Below are positions 8,779 to 17,101 of a stretch of 64,000 nt of DNA, in pieces. Location: the NCBI RefSeq assembly GCF_004364245.1, contig NZ_SOAV01000010.1, positions 62,001-126,000 of the forward strand. The letters are read 5' to 3'. The notes beneath the pieces were generated by a model, which was not told the origin of the DNA, did no database searches, and saw only the letters and a program-made list of their open reading frames with translations. A program made the translations under genes and the position numbers. Position 1 is the stretch's first letter. The number at the start of each line of letters is the position of its first letter. Source of the stretch: Streptomyces sp. BK208. GTDB lineage: Bacteria; Actinomycetota; Actinomycetes; Streptomycetales; Streptomycetaceae.

Positions 8779-9537
8779 ATGCGCACACGAGTCCTGGCGG
8801 CAGCAGCCACCGGCGCCCTCGCCCTGACCGCCCTCGCCGTCCCGGCCGCGCAGGCCGACGGCGGAAACGGCGACACCCGGATCACCAAGGTCGTCGTGGA
8901 CGGCGACAACAAGGTGTCCATCGGCACCGGCAGCGCCAAGACCTTCTCGGTCAGCGTGACGGCCACCGACAACTCCGGCATCCTGGGCGCCGACTCCTTC
9001 GACCTGAAGGGCCCGGGCTACGGGTACGAGTCGACGGGCAAGCCGACCTGCAAGAAGGCCGGCGCGACCACCTCCACCTGCACGGCCTCGGTGAAGATCG
9101 ACCCGCGCACGGACTACCTCGGCAACGCCATGGCCGGCACCTGGTACGTCGGCGTCTGGATCGACGCCAAGGACGGCGACTACGTCTGGAAGGACAAGGC
9201 CGGGTCCTTCAAGTTCCAGCGCGGCAGCGCCCTGACGACCAACGCCGCGCCGGAGCCGGTGAAGAAGGGCAAGACCCTCACCGTCACCGGCAAGCTGTCC
9301 CGCGCCAACTGGGAGACCCTCAAGTACGGGGCGTACAGCGGCCAGTCGGTGCAGCTCCAGTACCTCAAGAAGGGGGCCAAGGCGTACACCACGCTGAAGA
9401 GCGTCAAGAGCAGTTCGGCGGGCAAGCTGAGCACGACCGTCAAGGCGACCGCGGACGGCTACTACCGCTATGTGTTCGCCGGCAACTCGGCGTCCGGGGC
9501 GATCACCTCGGTCTCCGACTTCGTCGACGTCAAGTAG
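8779..9537 (+). CDS. Secreted protein with Ig-like beta domains, unknown function
   Basis: 252 residues from ATG at 8779, with GGGGAA just upstream. A Sec signal peptide is clear: MRTR, a hydrophobic core and cleavage near PAAQA-DG. The mature part is rich in Thr, Ser, Lys and aromatic residues. It divides into two probable beta-sandwich halves, the first with a Cys pair (TCKKAG and STCTA) and the second starting near NAAPEPVKKGKTLTVTGKL, which resembles the bacterial Ig-like modules of extracellular adhesion and envelope proteins. No catalytic motif is visible. Confidence 0.75.
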   Translation: MRTRVLAAAATGALALTALAVPAAQADGGNGDTRITKVVVDGDNKVSIGTGSAKTFSVSVTATDNSGILGADSFDLKGPGYGYESTGKPTCKKAGATTSTCTASVKIDPRTDYLGNAMAGTWYVGVWIDAKDGDYVWKDKAGSFKFQRGSALTTNAAPEPVKKGKTLTVTGKLSRANWETLKYGAYSGQSVQLQYLKKGAKAYTTLKSVKSSSAGKLSTTVKATADGYYRYVFAGNSASGAITSVSDFVDVK

Positions 9538-9541
9538 CCCA

Positions 9542-11941
9542 CTACACGGGGAAGCGGCGGTCCACCCACCTCCACAGGAGTTCGAGTACGGCCGCCGCGG
9601 CCGCCGCGATGCCCACCGCGGCCCACGGCATCGTCACTCCCACCAGCTTCAGCGCGAAGAAGTCCTGGAGCCACGGCACCGCCAGGACCACCACGAAAGC
9701 CAGGCCCATCGCCGCGACCAGGAGCACCCGCCACCACGTGTACGGCCGGGCGATGATCGCCAGTACCCACATCGAGATCAGGAACAGCGTCAGCGTGGCC
9801 GCGCTGGTCTCCGCGTCCAGGGCGCCCGGCCCCGCGTAGTGGTGCCGGGCGAGGAGGTAGGTGGCGAACGTCGCCGCGCCCGCCACCACTCCGCCCGGGA
9901 TCGCGTAGCGCATGACGCGCCGTACGAAGTGGGGCCTGGCCCGTTCCTTGTTCGGGGCGAGGGCGAGGAAGAAGGCGGGGACGCCGATGGTGAGCGTGGA
10001 GAGCAGGGTGAGGTGGCGGGGCAGGAACGGGTACTCGACCTGCGAGCAGACCACCAGGATCGCGAGCAGCACCGAGTACACGGTCTTGACCAGGAACAGC
10101 GTCGCCACGCGGGTGATGTTGCCGATGACGCGGCGGCCCTCGGCCACCACCGACGGCAGCGTGGCGAAGCTGTTGTTCAGCAGCACGATCTGCGCGACCG
10201 CCCGGGTCGCCTCCGAGCCCGAGCCCATCGCCACGCCGATGTCGGCGTCCTTGAGGGCGAGGACGTCGTTGACGCCGTCGCCGGTCATCGCGACCGTGTG
10301 GCCGCGTGACTGCAGGGCGCCCACCATGTCCCGCTTCTGCTGCGGGGTGACCCGCCCGAACACGGTGCCCTCGTCGAGCGCGCCGGCCATCTCCTCCCGC
10401 TCGGCGGGCAGCCGGCGCGCGTCGACCGTCGCCCCGGACAGCCCGAGCTTGGCGGCCACCGCGCCGACCGACACCGCGTTGTCCCCGGAGATGACCTTGG
10501 CGCGGACGTCCTGTTCGGCGAAGTAGCGCAGGGTGTCGGCGGCGTCCGGGCGCAGCCGCTGCTCCAGGACGACCAGGGCGGTGGGCGTCACGCCCTCGGC
10601 CACCCCCGGGTCGTCCAGTTCGCGGGCGGCGCGGGCCAGCAGCAGCACCCGCAGGCCCTGCTCGTTGAGCCGCCCGGTCTCCGCGAGGGCGGGGTCGTCC
10701 TCCGCCAGCAGCACGTCCGGTGCGCCCAGCAGCCACGTACTGGAGGTGCCGTCGGCCTCGGTGAAGGCGGCCCCGCTGTACTTGCGGGCCGAGGAGAAGG
10801 GCAGCGACCCGGTGCGGTGCCAGTCCTCGGGGGCCGGGTACGCCGCGACGACGGCCTGGAGGGAGGCGTTGGGGCGGGGGTCGGACCGGCCGAGGGCGCC
10901 CAGCACGGTGCGGACGCGCCGCTCGTCGGCGCCGTCGAGCGGGCGCAGGGCGGTGACGTCCATGCCGCCCTCGGTGAGGGTGCCGGTCTTGTCCAGGCAG
11001 ACGGTGTCGACCCGGGCCAGGCCCTCGATGGCGGGCAGCTCCTGTACGAGGCACTGCTTGCGGCCGAGCCGGACGACGCCGATCGCGAAGGCGACGGAGG
11101 TGAGCAGGACCAGGCCCTCCGGGACCATGGGCACGATGCCGCCGACGGTACGGGCGATCGAGTCGTCCAGCTCGTTGTCCTTGGCGAGCAGCTGGCTGAG
11201 GATCAGGCCGATCGCCGTCGGGACCATCATCCACGTGACGTACTTGAGGATGGTGGAGATGCCGCTGCGCAGTTCGGACTGGACCAGGGTGAAGCGGGAG
11301 GCCTCCTCGGCGAGCTGCGCGGCGTACGCCTCGCGCCCCACCTTGGTCGCCCGGAAGGCGCCGCCGCCCGCCACCACGAAGCTGCCGGACATCACCTGGT
11401 CGCCGGGCTGCTTGACCACCGGGTCGGCCTCACCGGTCAGCAGCGACTCGTCGATCTCCAGCCCGTCCGCCTCGACGCACACCCCGTCGACGACGGCCCG
11501 GTCGCCGGGGCCGATCTCGAGGACGTCGTCCAGCACGATGCCGGACGTGGCGACCTCGGTGGGTCTGCCGTCCCGGCGCACCGTCGGACGGACCTCGCCG
11601 ATCACCGCCAGCGAGTCGAGGGTCTTCTTCGCCCGCCACTCCTGGACGATGCCGATGCCGGTGTTGGCGAGGATGACGAAGCCGAACAGGCTGTCCTGGA
11701 TCGGCGCGACGAACAGCATGATCACCCAGAGCACGCCGATGATCGCGTTGAACCGGGTGAAGACGTTGCCGCGGACGATGTCGGCCAGGGAGCGGCTGCT
11801 GCGCACCGGCACGTCGTTGACCTGTCCGCGCGCGATCCGTTCGGCGACTCCGGCCGCCGTGAGCCCGGTCGCGGACGAAGAGGGGTCAACGGCGGGCGCG
11901 GGGTGCGCGGGATCGCGTCTGTCCGCGTCGAGATGCGTCAT
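9542..11941 (-). CDS. P-type cation-transporting ATPase (CtpE-like)
   Basis: 799 residues. All P-type ATPase landmarks are present: the actuator TGEADPV near residue 160, the membrane PEGL motif, the phosphorylation site DKTGTLTEG around residue 316, and TGDGVND around residue 555 with a GSGSEATRA helix after it. Hydrophobic pairs lie near residues 60-105 and 245-290 and there are six more segments after the soluble domain. The short N-terminus has no CxxC heavy-metal domain, and the PEGL helix argues for an alkaline-earth cation. It is close to mycobacterial CtpE, a calcium importer, but specificity is inferred. It converges on the secreted-protein gene with a 4-base gap. Confidence 0.88.
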   Translation of the reverse strand: MTHLDADRRDPAHPAPAVDPSSSATGLTAAGVAERIARGQVNDVPVRSSRSLADIVRGNVFTRFNAIIGVLWVIMLFVAPIQDSLFGFVILANTGIGIVQEWRAKKTLDSLAVIGEVRPTVRRDGRPTEVATSGIVLDDVLEIGPGDRAVVDGVCVEADGLEIDESLLTGEADPVVKQPGDQVMSGSFVVAGGGAFRATKVGREAYAAQLAEEASRFTLVQSELRSGISTILKYVTWMMVPTAIGLILSQLLAKDNELDDSIARTVGGIVPMVPEGLVLLTSVAFAIGVVRLGRKQCLVQELPAIEGLARVDTVCLDKTGTLTEGGMDVTALRPLDGADERRVRTVLGALGRSDPRPNASLQAVVAAYPAPEDWHRTGSLPFSSARKYSGAAFTEADGTSSTWLLGAPDVLLAEDDPALAETGRLNEQGLRVLLLARAARELDDPGVAEGVTPTALVVLEQRLRPDAADTLRYFAEQDVRAKVISGDNAVSVGAVAAKLGLSGATVDARRLPAEREEMAGALDEGTVFGRVTPQQKRDMVGALQSRGHTVAMTGDGVNDVLALKDADIGVAMGSGSEATRAVAQIVLLNNSFATLPSVVAEGRRVIGNITRVATLFLVKTVYSVLLAILVVCSQVEYPFLPRHLTLLSTLTIGVPAFFLALAPNKERARPHFVRRVMRYAIPGGVVAGAATFATYLLARHHYAGPGALDAETSAATLTLFLISMWVLAIIARPYTWWRVLLVAAMGLAFVVVLAVPWLQDFFALKLVGVTMPWAAVGIAAAAAAVLELLWRWVDRRFPV

Positions 11942-12051
11942 GCATTCGACGGTACGTGCGGTTTTACGGCTTCACCCACCGAGCGCGGAGAAGATCCGAC
12001 CTGGGTACGAGACGTACCGGCTCGGTGTGCTGCCCAGGTACTACGGCCGGT

Positions 12052-12339
12052 CTAGGCGGTGGGCCGGTCCGTCCGCGTGCCCTGCGGTCCCGGCGCGGCG
12101 GCGGCCCGCTTGAGGGCGGCGTCGCGGCCCCGGACGTACCAGATGCCGATCAGGCCCAGGCCGGCGCCGGCCAGGCAGGTCCACACCCACCAGGCGTGCC
12201 CCCGGTCGTCGAACCAGCCGTAGAAGGGCAGCTGCACCAGGAAGAGGACGAACCAGAGGATGGTGCCGCCGACAACGGTCGGAACCACGGGGCCCTCCAG
12301 GGGCTCCGGCGCCTCGTGCGTGGGTGTCCACTTCGTCAT
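12052..12339 (-). CDS. DUF2530 small membrane protein
   Basis: 95 residues. It has two hydrophobic segments, VVGGTILWFVLFLVQLPFYG and WVWTCLAGAGLGLIGIWYV, joined by a short polar loop, then a basic tail (RGRDAALKRAAAA). This matches the actinobacterial DUF2530 family of two-helix membrane proteins of unknown function. Same strand as the P-type ATPase 110 bases downstream; divergent from the purine permease. Confidence 0.85.
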   Translation of the reverse strand: MTKWTPTHEAPEPLEGPVVPTVVGGTILWFVLFLVQLPFYGWFDDRGHAWWVWTCLAGAGLGLIGIWYVRGRDAALKRAAAAPGPQGTRTDRPTA

Positions 12340-12404
12340 GCGTACAGCTTACGAGGAGCGCGCGAACGGGTTGACGGCGCGGCGCCACGCAGCGATTTCA
12401 CGGG

Positions 12405-12418
12405 TCTACGCGCGGAGA
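12405..12418. promoter_or_regulatory. Imperfect palindrome upstream of purine permease
   Basis: TCTACGCGCGGAGA reads the same on both strands at 12 of 14 positions. It lies in the divergent region between DUF2530 and the permease, about 125 bases before the permease start. It could be an operator; no regulator is encoded nearby. Confidence 0.3.
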
Positions 12419-12485
12419 TAGCGATCAGTGGCTCATACGTTCATACTGAACCCGTTTGTCTCTGACCGCTTTCGTTCGTAGAAAA

Positions 12486-12529
12486 CACCAACAGGAACAC
12501 CGACAAGGCCGTGGGGGAACCTGTTGGTG
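12486..12529 (+). promoter_or_regulatory. Leader hairpin before purine permease
   Basis: CACCAACAGG (12486-12495) is the exact reverse complement of CCTGTTGGTG (12520-12529). The 10-bp stem with a 24-base loop ends 13 bases before the chosen ATG and 3 bases before the GAGG ribosome-binding site, so it is placed to affect translation initiation. I cannot match it to a known purine riboswitch. Confidence 0.45.
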
Positions 12530-12542
12530 CATGAGGTCCCGC

Positions 12543-14000
12543 ATGTCCACCTCGGCCGCCGCCAAGGTCCCCCCGTCCCCCGAGTCGCCGGAAGACCGAC
12601 GGCCCCCGCAGAACGGTCTCGACCGTTACTTCAAGATCTCCGAGCGGGGCAGCACCCTGCCCCGCGAGATCCGCGGCGGTCTGGCCACCTTCTTCGCGAT
12701 GGCCTACATCATCGTGCTGAACCCGATCATCCTGGGCAGCGCGAAGGACATGTACGGCCACCAGCTCGACAACGGCCAGCTGGTCACCGCGACCGCTCTG
12801 ACGGCGGCGTTCACCACGCTGCTGATGGGCGTCATCGGCAACGTGCCGATCGCGCTCGCCGCCGGCCTCGGCGTGAACTCCGTCGTCGCCCTCCAGCTCG
12901 CCCCGCGGATGTCCTGGCCGGACGCCATGGGCATGGTGGTGCTGGCCGGTTTCGTGGTCATGCTGCTGGTCGCCACCGGACTGCGGGAGCGCGTGATGAA
13001 CGCGGTGCCCTACAGCCTGCGCAAGGCCATCGCGATCGGTATCGGCCTGTTCATCATGCTCATCGGGCTCGTCGACTCCGGCTTCATCACCCGGATGCCG
13101 GACGCCGCCCAGACCACGGTCCCGATCCAGCTCGGCACCGGCGGGCACCTGCACGGCTGGCCCGTCCTGGTCTTCGTCCTCGGCGTGCTGCTGACCCTCG
13201 CGCTGATCGTCCGCAAGACCCCGGGCGCGATCCTGATCTCGATCGTCGTGATGACGGTCCTCGCGATGATCATCAACGCCGTCACCGACATCCCGTCCTG
13301 GGGCCTGACCACCCCCGAGTGGCCCGGCAACCCGGTCGCCACCCCGGACTTCGGGCTGGTCGGCGACGTCAGCCTGTTCGGCGGCTTCGACAAGGTCGGT
13401 GTGCTGACCGGCGTGCTGTTCGTCTTCACCGTGCTGCTGTCGTGCTTCTTCGACGCGATGGGCACGATCATGGGCGTCAGCGACGAGGCCAAGCTGACCG
13501 ACGGCCGGGGCCAGATGCCGGGCATGAACAAGGTCCTGTTCATCGACGGTGTCGCGGTCGCCGCGGGCGGTGCCAGCTCCGCCTCCGCCACCACCTGCTT
13601 CGTGGAGTCCACGGCCGGTGTCGGCGAGGGCGCCCGCACCGGCTTCGCCAACATCGTCACCGGCGCGCTGTTCGCCCTGGCGCTGTTCCTCACGCCGGTC
13701 GCCACGATGGTCCCGTCGCAGGCGGCGACCCCGGCGCTGATCGCGGTCGGCTTCCTGATCCTGGCCGGGTCGATCCGGGAGATCGACTGGTCCGACTTCA
13801 CGATCGCCGTCCCGGCCTTCGTGACGATGCTGATGATGCCGTTCAGCTACTCGATCACCAACGGCATCGGCATGGGCTTCATCACCTTCTCGGTGCTGCG
13901 CCTGGCGGCCGGACGGGGCCGTGAGGTGCCGGTGGCGATGTACGTGGTGTCGGCGGTCTTCGCCTTCTACTACCTGATGCCGGCCCTCGGCCTGACCTGA
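12543..14000 (+). CDS. NCS2/AzgA-family purine permease
   Basis: 485 residues from ATG at 12543 (GAGG 6 bases upstream; an ATG 12 bases earlier is also possible). The opening QNGLDRYFKISERG, then GGLATFFAMAYIIVLNPIIL, is the hallmark of AzgA/GhxP adenine, guanine and hypoxanthine transporters. About twelve membrane segments follow, with the conserved SASATTCFVESTAGVGEGARTG region in the second half. It imports purine bases with protons; exact preference cannot be read. A 14-bp tandem duplication (13988-14015) spans the stop codon. Confidence 0.93.
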   Translation: MSTSAAAKVPPSPESPEDRRPPQNGLDRYFKISERGSTLPREIRGGLATFFAMAYIIVLNPIILGSAKDMYGHQLDNGQLVTATALTAAFTTLLMGVIGNVPIALAAGLGVNSVVALQLAPRMSWPDAMGMVVLAGFVVMLLVATGLRERVMNAVPYSLRKAIAIGIGLFIMLIGLVDSGFITRMPDAAQTTVPIQLGTGGHLHGWPVLVFVLGVLLTLALIVRKTPGAILISIVVMTVLAMIINAVTDIPSWGLTTPEWPGNPVATPDFGLVGDVSLFGGFDKVGVLTGVLFVFTVLLSCFFDAMGTIMGVSDEAKLTDGRGQMPGMNKVLFIDGVAVAAGGASSASATTCFVESTAGVGEGARTGFANIVTGALFALALFLTPVATMVPSQAATPALIAVGFLILAGSIREIDWSDFTIAVPAFVTMLMMPFSYSITNGIGMGFITFSVLRLAAGRGREVPVAMYVVSAVFAFYYLMPALGLT

Positions 14001-14015
14001 TCGGCCTGACCTGAT
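13988..14015. repeat. 14-bp tandem duplication across a stop codon
   Basis: CGGCCTGACCTGAT occurs twice head to tail (13988-14001 and 14002-14015). The permease TGA (13998-14000) is inside the first copy, so the protein end is unchanged. Confidence 0.9.
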
Positions 14016-14024
14016 CCTCCCGGG

Positions 14025-14207
14025 TCACGGCACCCCGTAGAACCGTTCCGTCTCCTCCACGGCGGACTGGAACCGCTCGTCGAAGTCATCCCGAATGAGC
14101 GTCCGGACGACATAGTCCTGGACGCTCATTCCCCTTTTCGCCGCGTGGTGCCGGAGCCGGTCGAGCAGCTCCCCGTCCATCCGCAGGCTGAGCACGCTGG
14201 TCCCCAT
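14025..14207 (-). CDS. Ribbon-helix-helix DNA-binding protein
   Basis: 60 residues from ATG at 14207: MGTSVLSLRMDGELLDRLRHH and on, a short strand followed by two helices, as in Arc/CopG repressors and antitoxins. A longer in-frame reading to 14303 adds 32 residues of low-complexity sequence that do not fit the fold. No toxin gene is adjacent, since the neighbours are the permease and the MarR gene, so it is more likely a stand-alone regulator, possibly autoregulatory. Confidence 0.75.
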   Translation of the reverse strand: MGTSVLSLRMDGELLDRLRHHAAKRGMSVQDYVVRTLIRDDFDERFQSAVEETERFYGVP

Positions 14208-14362
14208 GCCCCGAGAGTCGCCCCCGCCCGCGGGGTGATGCTCCGAATTCCGGAAACGCCTCACTCGTACGGGTGAACTGTGCGTTTCAGTGGCGGGCGT
14301 CACGGGCAGACGGACGCCTGTGCGGTGGTATTTCGCGAGACTAATGAGTTAAGCTAAGGAAC

Positions 14363-14800
14363 ATGCCGGACCTCAAGCATGGCGACGACGCCGCCGCCGT
14401 GAACTCCCTGCGCTCCGCCGTGATGCGGTTGTCCCGTCGACTCAAGCACCAGCGGGTCGACGAGTCGCTCAGCCCCACCGAGATGTCGGTACTGGGCACC
14501 CTGGCCAACTGCGGCAGTGCGACCCCGGGCGAGCTCGCCCGCAAGGAACACGTGCAGCCGCCCTCGATGACCCGCATCGTGGCGCTGCTGGAGGCGAAGG
14601 GCCTGGTCCGGCTGGAGCCGCACCCCGAGGACCGGCGACAGAAGGTCGTGACGCAGACCGAGCAGGCCGTGGTGATGCTCGAGGAGAGCCGCCGCAAGCG
14701 GAACGCGTTCCTGGCCACCCTGGTCGAGGGACTGGACGAGGACGAGTGGGCCAAACTGCGCGCCGCCGCCCCCGTGCTGGAGAAGCTCGCACACCGGTAA
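14363..14800 (+). CDS. MarR-family transcriptional regulator
   Basis: 145 residues. Winged helix-turn-helix with LSPTEMSVLGTLANCGSATPGELA, then the recognition helix HVQPPSMTRIVALLEAKGLV and the wing RLEPHPEDRRQKVV, the usual MarR D-x-R motif. The sequence before the ATG is AT-rich (CTAATGAGTTAAGCTAAGG, 14341-14359). TAAGCT at 14350-14355 is placed so that a transcript would begin at about the ATG, suggesting a leaderless mRNA. It precedes the MFS gene by 27 bases and probably controls it. Confidence 0.92.
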   Translation: MPDLKHGDDAAAVNSLRSAVMRLSRRLKHQRVDESLSPTEMSVLGTLANCGSATPGELARKEHVQPPSMTRIVALLEAKGLVRLEPHPEDRRQKVVTQTEQAVVMLEESRRKRNAFLATLVEGLDEDEWAKLRAAAPVLEKLAHR

Positions 14801-14827
14801 GCAGTTTTCGCGAGGAGGCGAACCCTT

Positions 14828-16195
14828 TTGAGTACGGGATCCGGAGCAGCTTCCGCCCCCGCACCTGACGGCCACGACGATCCGACCGCCCGCAACCCGG
14901 TGACACCCCGCAAGACGTCGATGTTCGCCTCCCTGAAGGTCAGGAACTACCGCCTGTTCTTCCTGGGGCAGGTCGTCTCCAACATCGGCACCTGGATGCA
15001 GCGCATCGCCCAGGACTGGCTGGTGCTCAGCCTCACCGGCTCCTCCGCCGCCGTCGGCATCACCACCGCCCTGCAGTTCCTGCCGATGCTGCTCTTCGGC
15101 CTGTACGGCGGCGTCCTCGTCGACCGGCTGCGCAAGCGGCCCACGCTGCTGGCCACCCAGTCCGCGATGGCCCTCACCGCCCTCGCCCTCGCCGTCCTCA
15201 CCCTGAGCGGCCACGTCCAGGTCTGGCACGTCTACGTCGCCGCCTTCGCGATGGGCCTGGCCACCGTCATGGACAACCCGGCCCGGCAGTCCTTCGTCTC
15301 CGAGCTGGTCGGCCGGGACCAGCTGCAGAACGCGGTCAGCCTGAACTCGGCCAACTTCCAGTCCGCCCGCCTGGTCGGCCCCGCCGTCGCCGGGCTGATG
15401 ATCACCGGCGTGGGCACCGGCTGGGCGTTCCTCGCCAACGGCCTGTCCTTCGTCGCGCCGCTCAGCTGCCTGCTGCTCATGCGCGCCCGCGAGCTGCACA
15501 CCGTCCAGCGCGCCCCGCGCGGCAAGGGCCAGCTGCGGGAGGGCCTGCACTACGTCGCCGGGCGCCCCGAGCTGATCTGGACCATCGTGCTGGTCGGGTT
15601 CATCGGCACCTTCGGCTTCAACTTCCCGGTCTTCCTGTCCGCCTTCGCCGACGACGTCTTCGACGCGGGCGCCGGGGCGTACAGCCTCTTCAACACCCTG
15701 ATGGCCGTCGGCTCCCTCGCCGGCGCGCTGCTCGCCGCCCGGCGGGGCACCTCCCGGCTGCGCGTCCTGATCGCGGCGGCCATCGGCTTCGGCGCCCTGG
15801 AGGTCGTCTCGGCGACGGCGCCCGCGCTGTGGCTCTTCGCGCTGCTCATGGTCCCGATCGGCGTCTTCAGCATGACGGTCAACGTCACCGCCAACACCAG
15901 CATCCAGATGTCCACCGACCCGGCCATGCGGGGCCGGGTGATGGCCCTGTACATGATGGTCTTCCTCGGCGGCTCCCCGATCGGCGCCCCCGTCGTCGGC
16001 TGGGTCACCGACACCTACGGCGCCCGGGTCGGCTTCGCCGCGGGCGGCGCGGTCGCCGCCACCGCCGCCCTCGTCGTCGGCCTGGTCCTGGCCCGCGTCG
16101 GCAACCTGCGCCTGTCGGTCGGCTGGCACCGGGGGCACCCGCAGGTCCGGTTCGTGCCGAGGGAGCGGCAGGAGGCCCTGGCACCGGCGGCGTAG
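14828..16195 (+). CDS. MFS transporter (Enterobactin-exporter type)
   Basis: 455 residues from a TTG at 14828 with a strong GAGGAGG upstream. Ten to twelve membrane segments; the first region SLKVRNYRLFFLGQVVSNIGTWMQRIAQDWL is typical of the MFS_3/EntS group, and LVDRLRKRPTLLATQS is the MFS loop motif. It is co-transcribed with the MarR gene, so it is most likely a drug or metabolite exporter induced when MarR binds a ligand. Substrate unknown. Confidence 0.9.
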   Translation: MSTGSGAASAPAPDGHDDPTARNPVTPRKTSMFASLKVRNYRLFFLGQVVSNIGTWMQRIAQDWLVLSLTGSSAAVGITTALQFLPMLLFGLYGGVLVDRLRKRPTLLATQSAMALTALALAVLTLSGHVQVWHVYVAAFAMGLATVMDNPARQSFVSELVGRDQLQNAVSLNSANFQSARLVGPAVAGLMITGVGTGWAFLANGLSFVAPLSCLLLMRARELHTVQRAPRGKGQLREGLHYVAGRPELIWTIVLVGFIGTFGFNFPVFLSAFADDVFDAGAGAYSLFNTLMAVGSLAGALLAARRGTSRLRVLIAAAIGFGALEVVSATAPALWLFALLMVPIGVFSMTVNVTANTSIQMSTDPAMRGRVMALYMMVFLGGSPIGAPVVGWVTDTYGARVGFAAGGAVAATAALVVGLVLARVGNLRLSVGWHRGHPQVRFVPRERQEALAPAA

Positions 16196-16223
16196 GCCCG
16201 GGGCCCGTGCCCGGGCGGCCCGG

Positions 16224-16352
16224 TCAGTCGCGGGGGAAGCCGTCGGTCCTCCGCGTGAGACCGACGACGCTGCCGGTCGGGTCGACGGCTGCCCCCGACG
16301 CGAGTGCAGCCGCGCGGTACGACGGTACGCACGGTGACCGGGACACGCGCGG
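16224..16352 (-). pseudogene. Remnant of a Uma2-family gene (C-terminal tail plus upstream region only)
   Basis: Read on the minus strand, sequence up to the TGA at 16224-16226 encodes VDPTGSVVGLTRRTDGFPRD, matching the C-terminus of the Uma2 pseudogene at 18147 (DLTGTVLDLTLPTADFPRD). Directly behind it, at about 16297-16345, is a stretch nearly identical to the region upstream of the other copy (GCCGCGCGGTAC at 16309-16320). Nearly the whole coding region between has been lost, so this looks like a deletion scar. Confidence 0.65.
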
Positions 16353-16385
16353 ACGTGCACGCCTTCACCAGGGAGACTGACCGGC

Positions 16386-16958
16386 ATGAGACTGTTCGCC
16401 GCCGTGCTGCCCCCCGAGGACGTCACCGCCTCCCTCGCCGGCGAGGTGGCCGCGCTGCGCGGGCTGCCCGGGGCGGACGGGCTGCGCTGGACCGGCCGCC
16501 CGGGGTGGCACTTCACGCTCGCCTTCTACGGAGAGGTCGACGACGACGTCGTACCCGGCCTGTCGGCCCGGCTGGAGCGGGCCGCGCATCGCACCGCCCC
16601 CTTCCCGCTGGCGCTGCACGGCGGCGGCCAGTTCGGGCACGGGCGGGCCCTGTGGGCGGGAGCCGAGGGCGACCTGGCGGCGCTGCGGCTGCTCGCGGAC
16701 CGCGCGGAGTCGGCGGGGCGCAAGGCGGGCGCCGGGACGGGGGAGCACCGGCGCTACACGCCGCACCTGACGCTGGCCCGCAGCAGGCAGGCCGCCGACG
16801 TGCGCCCCTTCGTGGAGGCGCTCGCCGGCTTCACCGGACCTGCCTGGACGGTGACGGACCTGGCGCTGGTCCGCAGCAACCTGCCCGCCTCCGGTGTGCC
16901 CGGCGAGCAGCCCCGCTACGAGGCGGTCGCCCGTCATCCGCTCGGCGCCGCCGGTTAG
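16386..16958 (+). CDS. thpR: RNA 2',3'-cyclic phosphodiesterase (2H family)
   Basis: 190 residues. It contains the two catalytic motifs of the 2H phosphoesterase fold, HFTLAF near residue 42 and HLTLAR near residue 127, at typical spacing in a protein of typical length. ThpR-type enzymes hydrolyse 2',3'-cyclic phosphate ends and are related to RNA ligases. The start ATGAGACTGTTCGCC is the usual MRLFAAV of the family. It sits between the Uma2 remnant and a tiny membrane-peptide ORF. Confidence 0.93.
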   Translation: MRLFAAVLPPEDVTASLAGEVAALRGLPGADGLRWTGRPGWHFTLAFYGEVDDDVVPGLSARLERAAHRTAPFPLALHGGGQFGHGRALWAGAEGDLAALRLLADRAESAGRKAGAGTGEHRRYTPHLTLARSRQAADVRPFVEALAGFTGPAWTVTDLALVRSNLPASGVPGEQPRYEAVARHPLGAAG

Positions 16959-16968
16959 GCTCGGGGGC

Positions 16969-17055
16969 GTGGACCCGAAGACCCGTAACCGGATCATGGC
17001 CGGTGTGCTCGTGCTGATGCTCGTGGTGGTGGCGGTGGCGGCGGCCCTCGGCTGA
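16969..17055 (+). CDS. 28-residue single-span membrane peptide
   Basis: GTG at 16969 to TGA at 17053-17055 gives MDPKTRNRIMAGVLVLMLVV followed by VAVAAALG. Four charged N-terminal residues precede one hydrophobic helix reaching the C-terminus. It starts 10 bases after the thpR stop, with GGGGGC upstream, so it could be translated from the same mRNA. Short hydrophobic proteins of this form are annotated next to many actinobacterial genes; function unknown. Confidence 0.5.
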   Translation: MDPKTRNRIMAGVLVLMLVVVAVAAALG

Positions 17056-17101
17056 TCAGCCCCGCGGCCGGCCGCCCCCGCTCGTCCCGCTGCCGCCGCG
17101 C

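Noticed and set aside
5256..8981. A 1241-codon minus-strand frame opposite the sacsin-like gene
   Set aside because: Composition is Gly/Arg/Val/Gln-rich without any domain, while the plus strand has clear ATPase motifs and an RBS. It is a shadow frame.
11999..12039. ACCTGGG and CCCAGGT inverted repeat with an inner GGTAC/GTACC dyad, upstream of the P-type ATPase
   Set aside because: Arms are short and the loop is long; it could be an operator but nothing beyond symmetry supports it.
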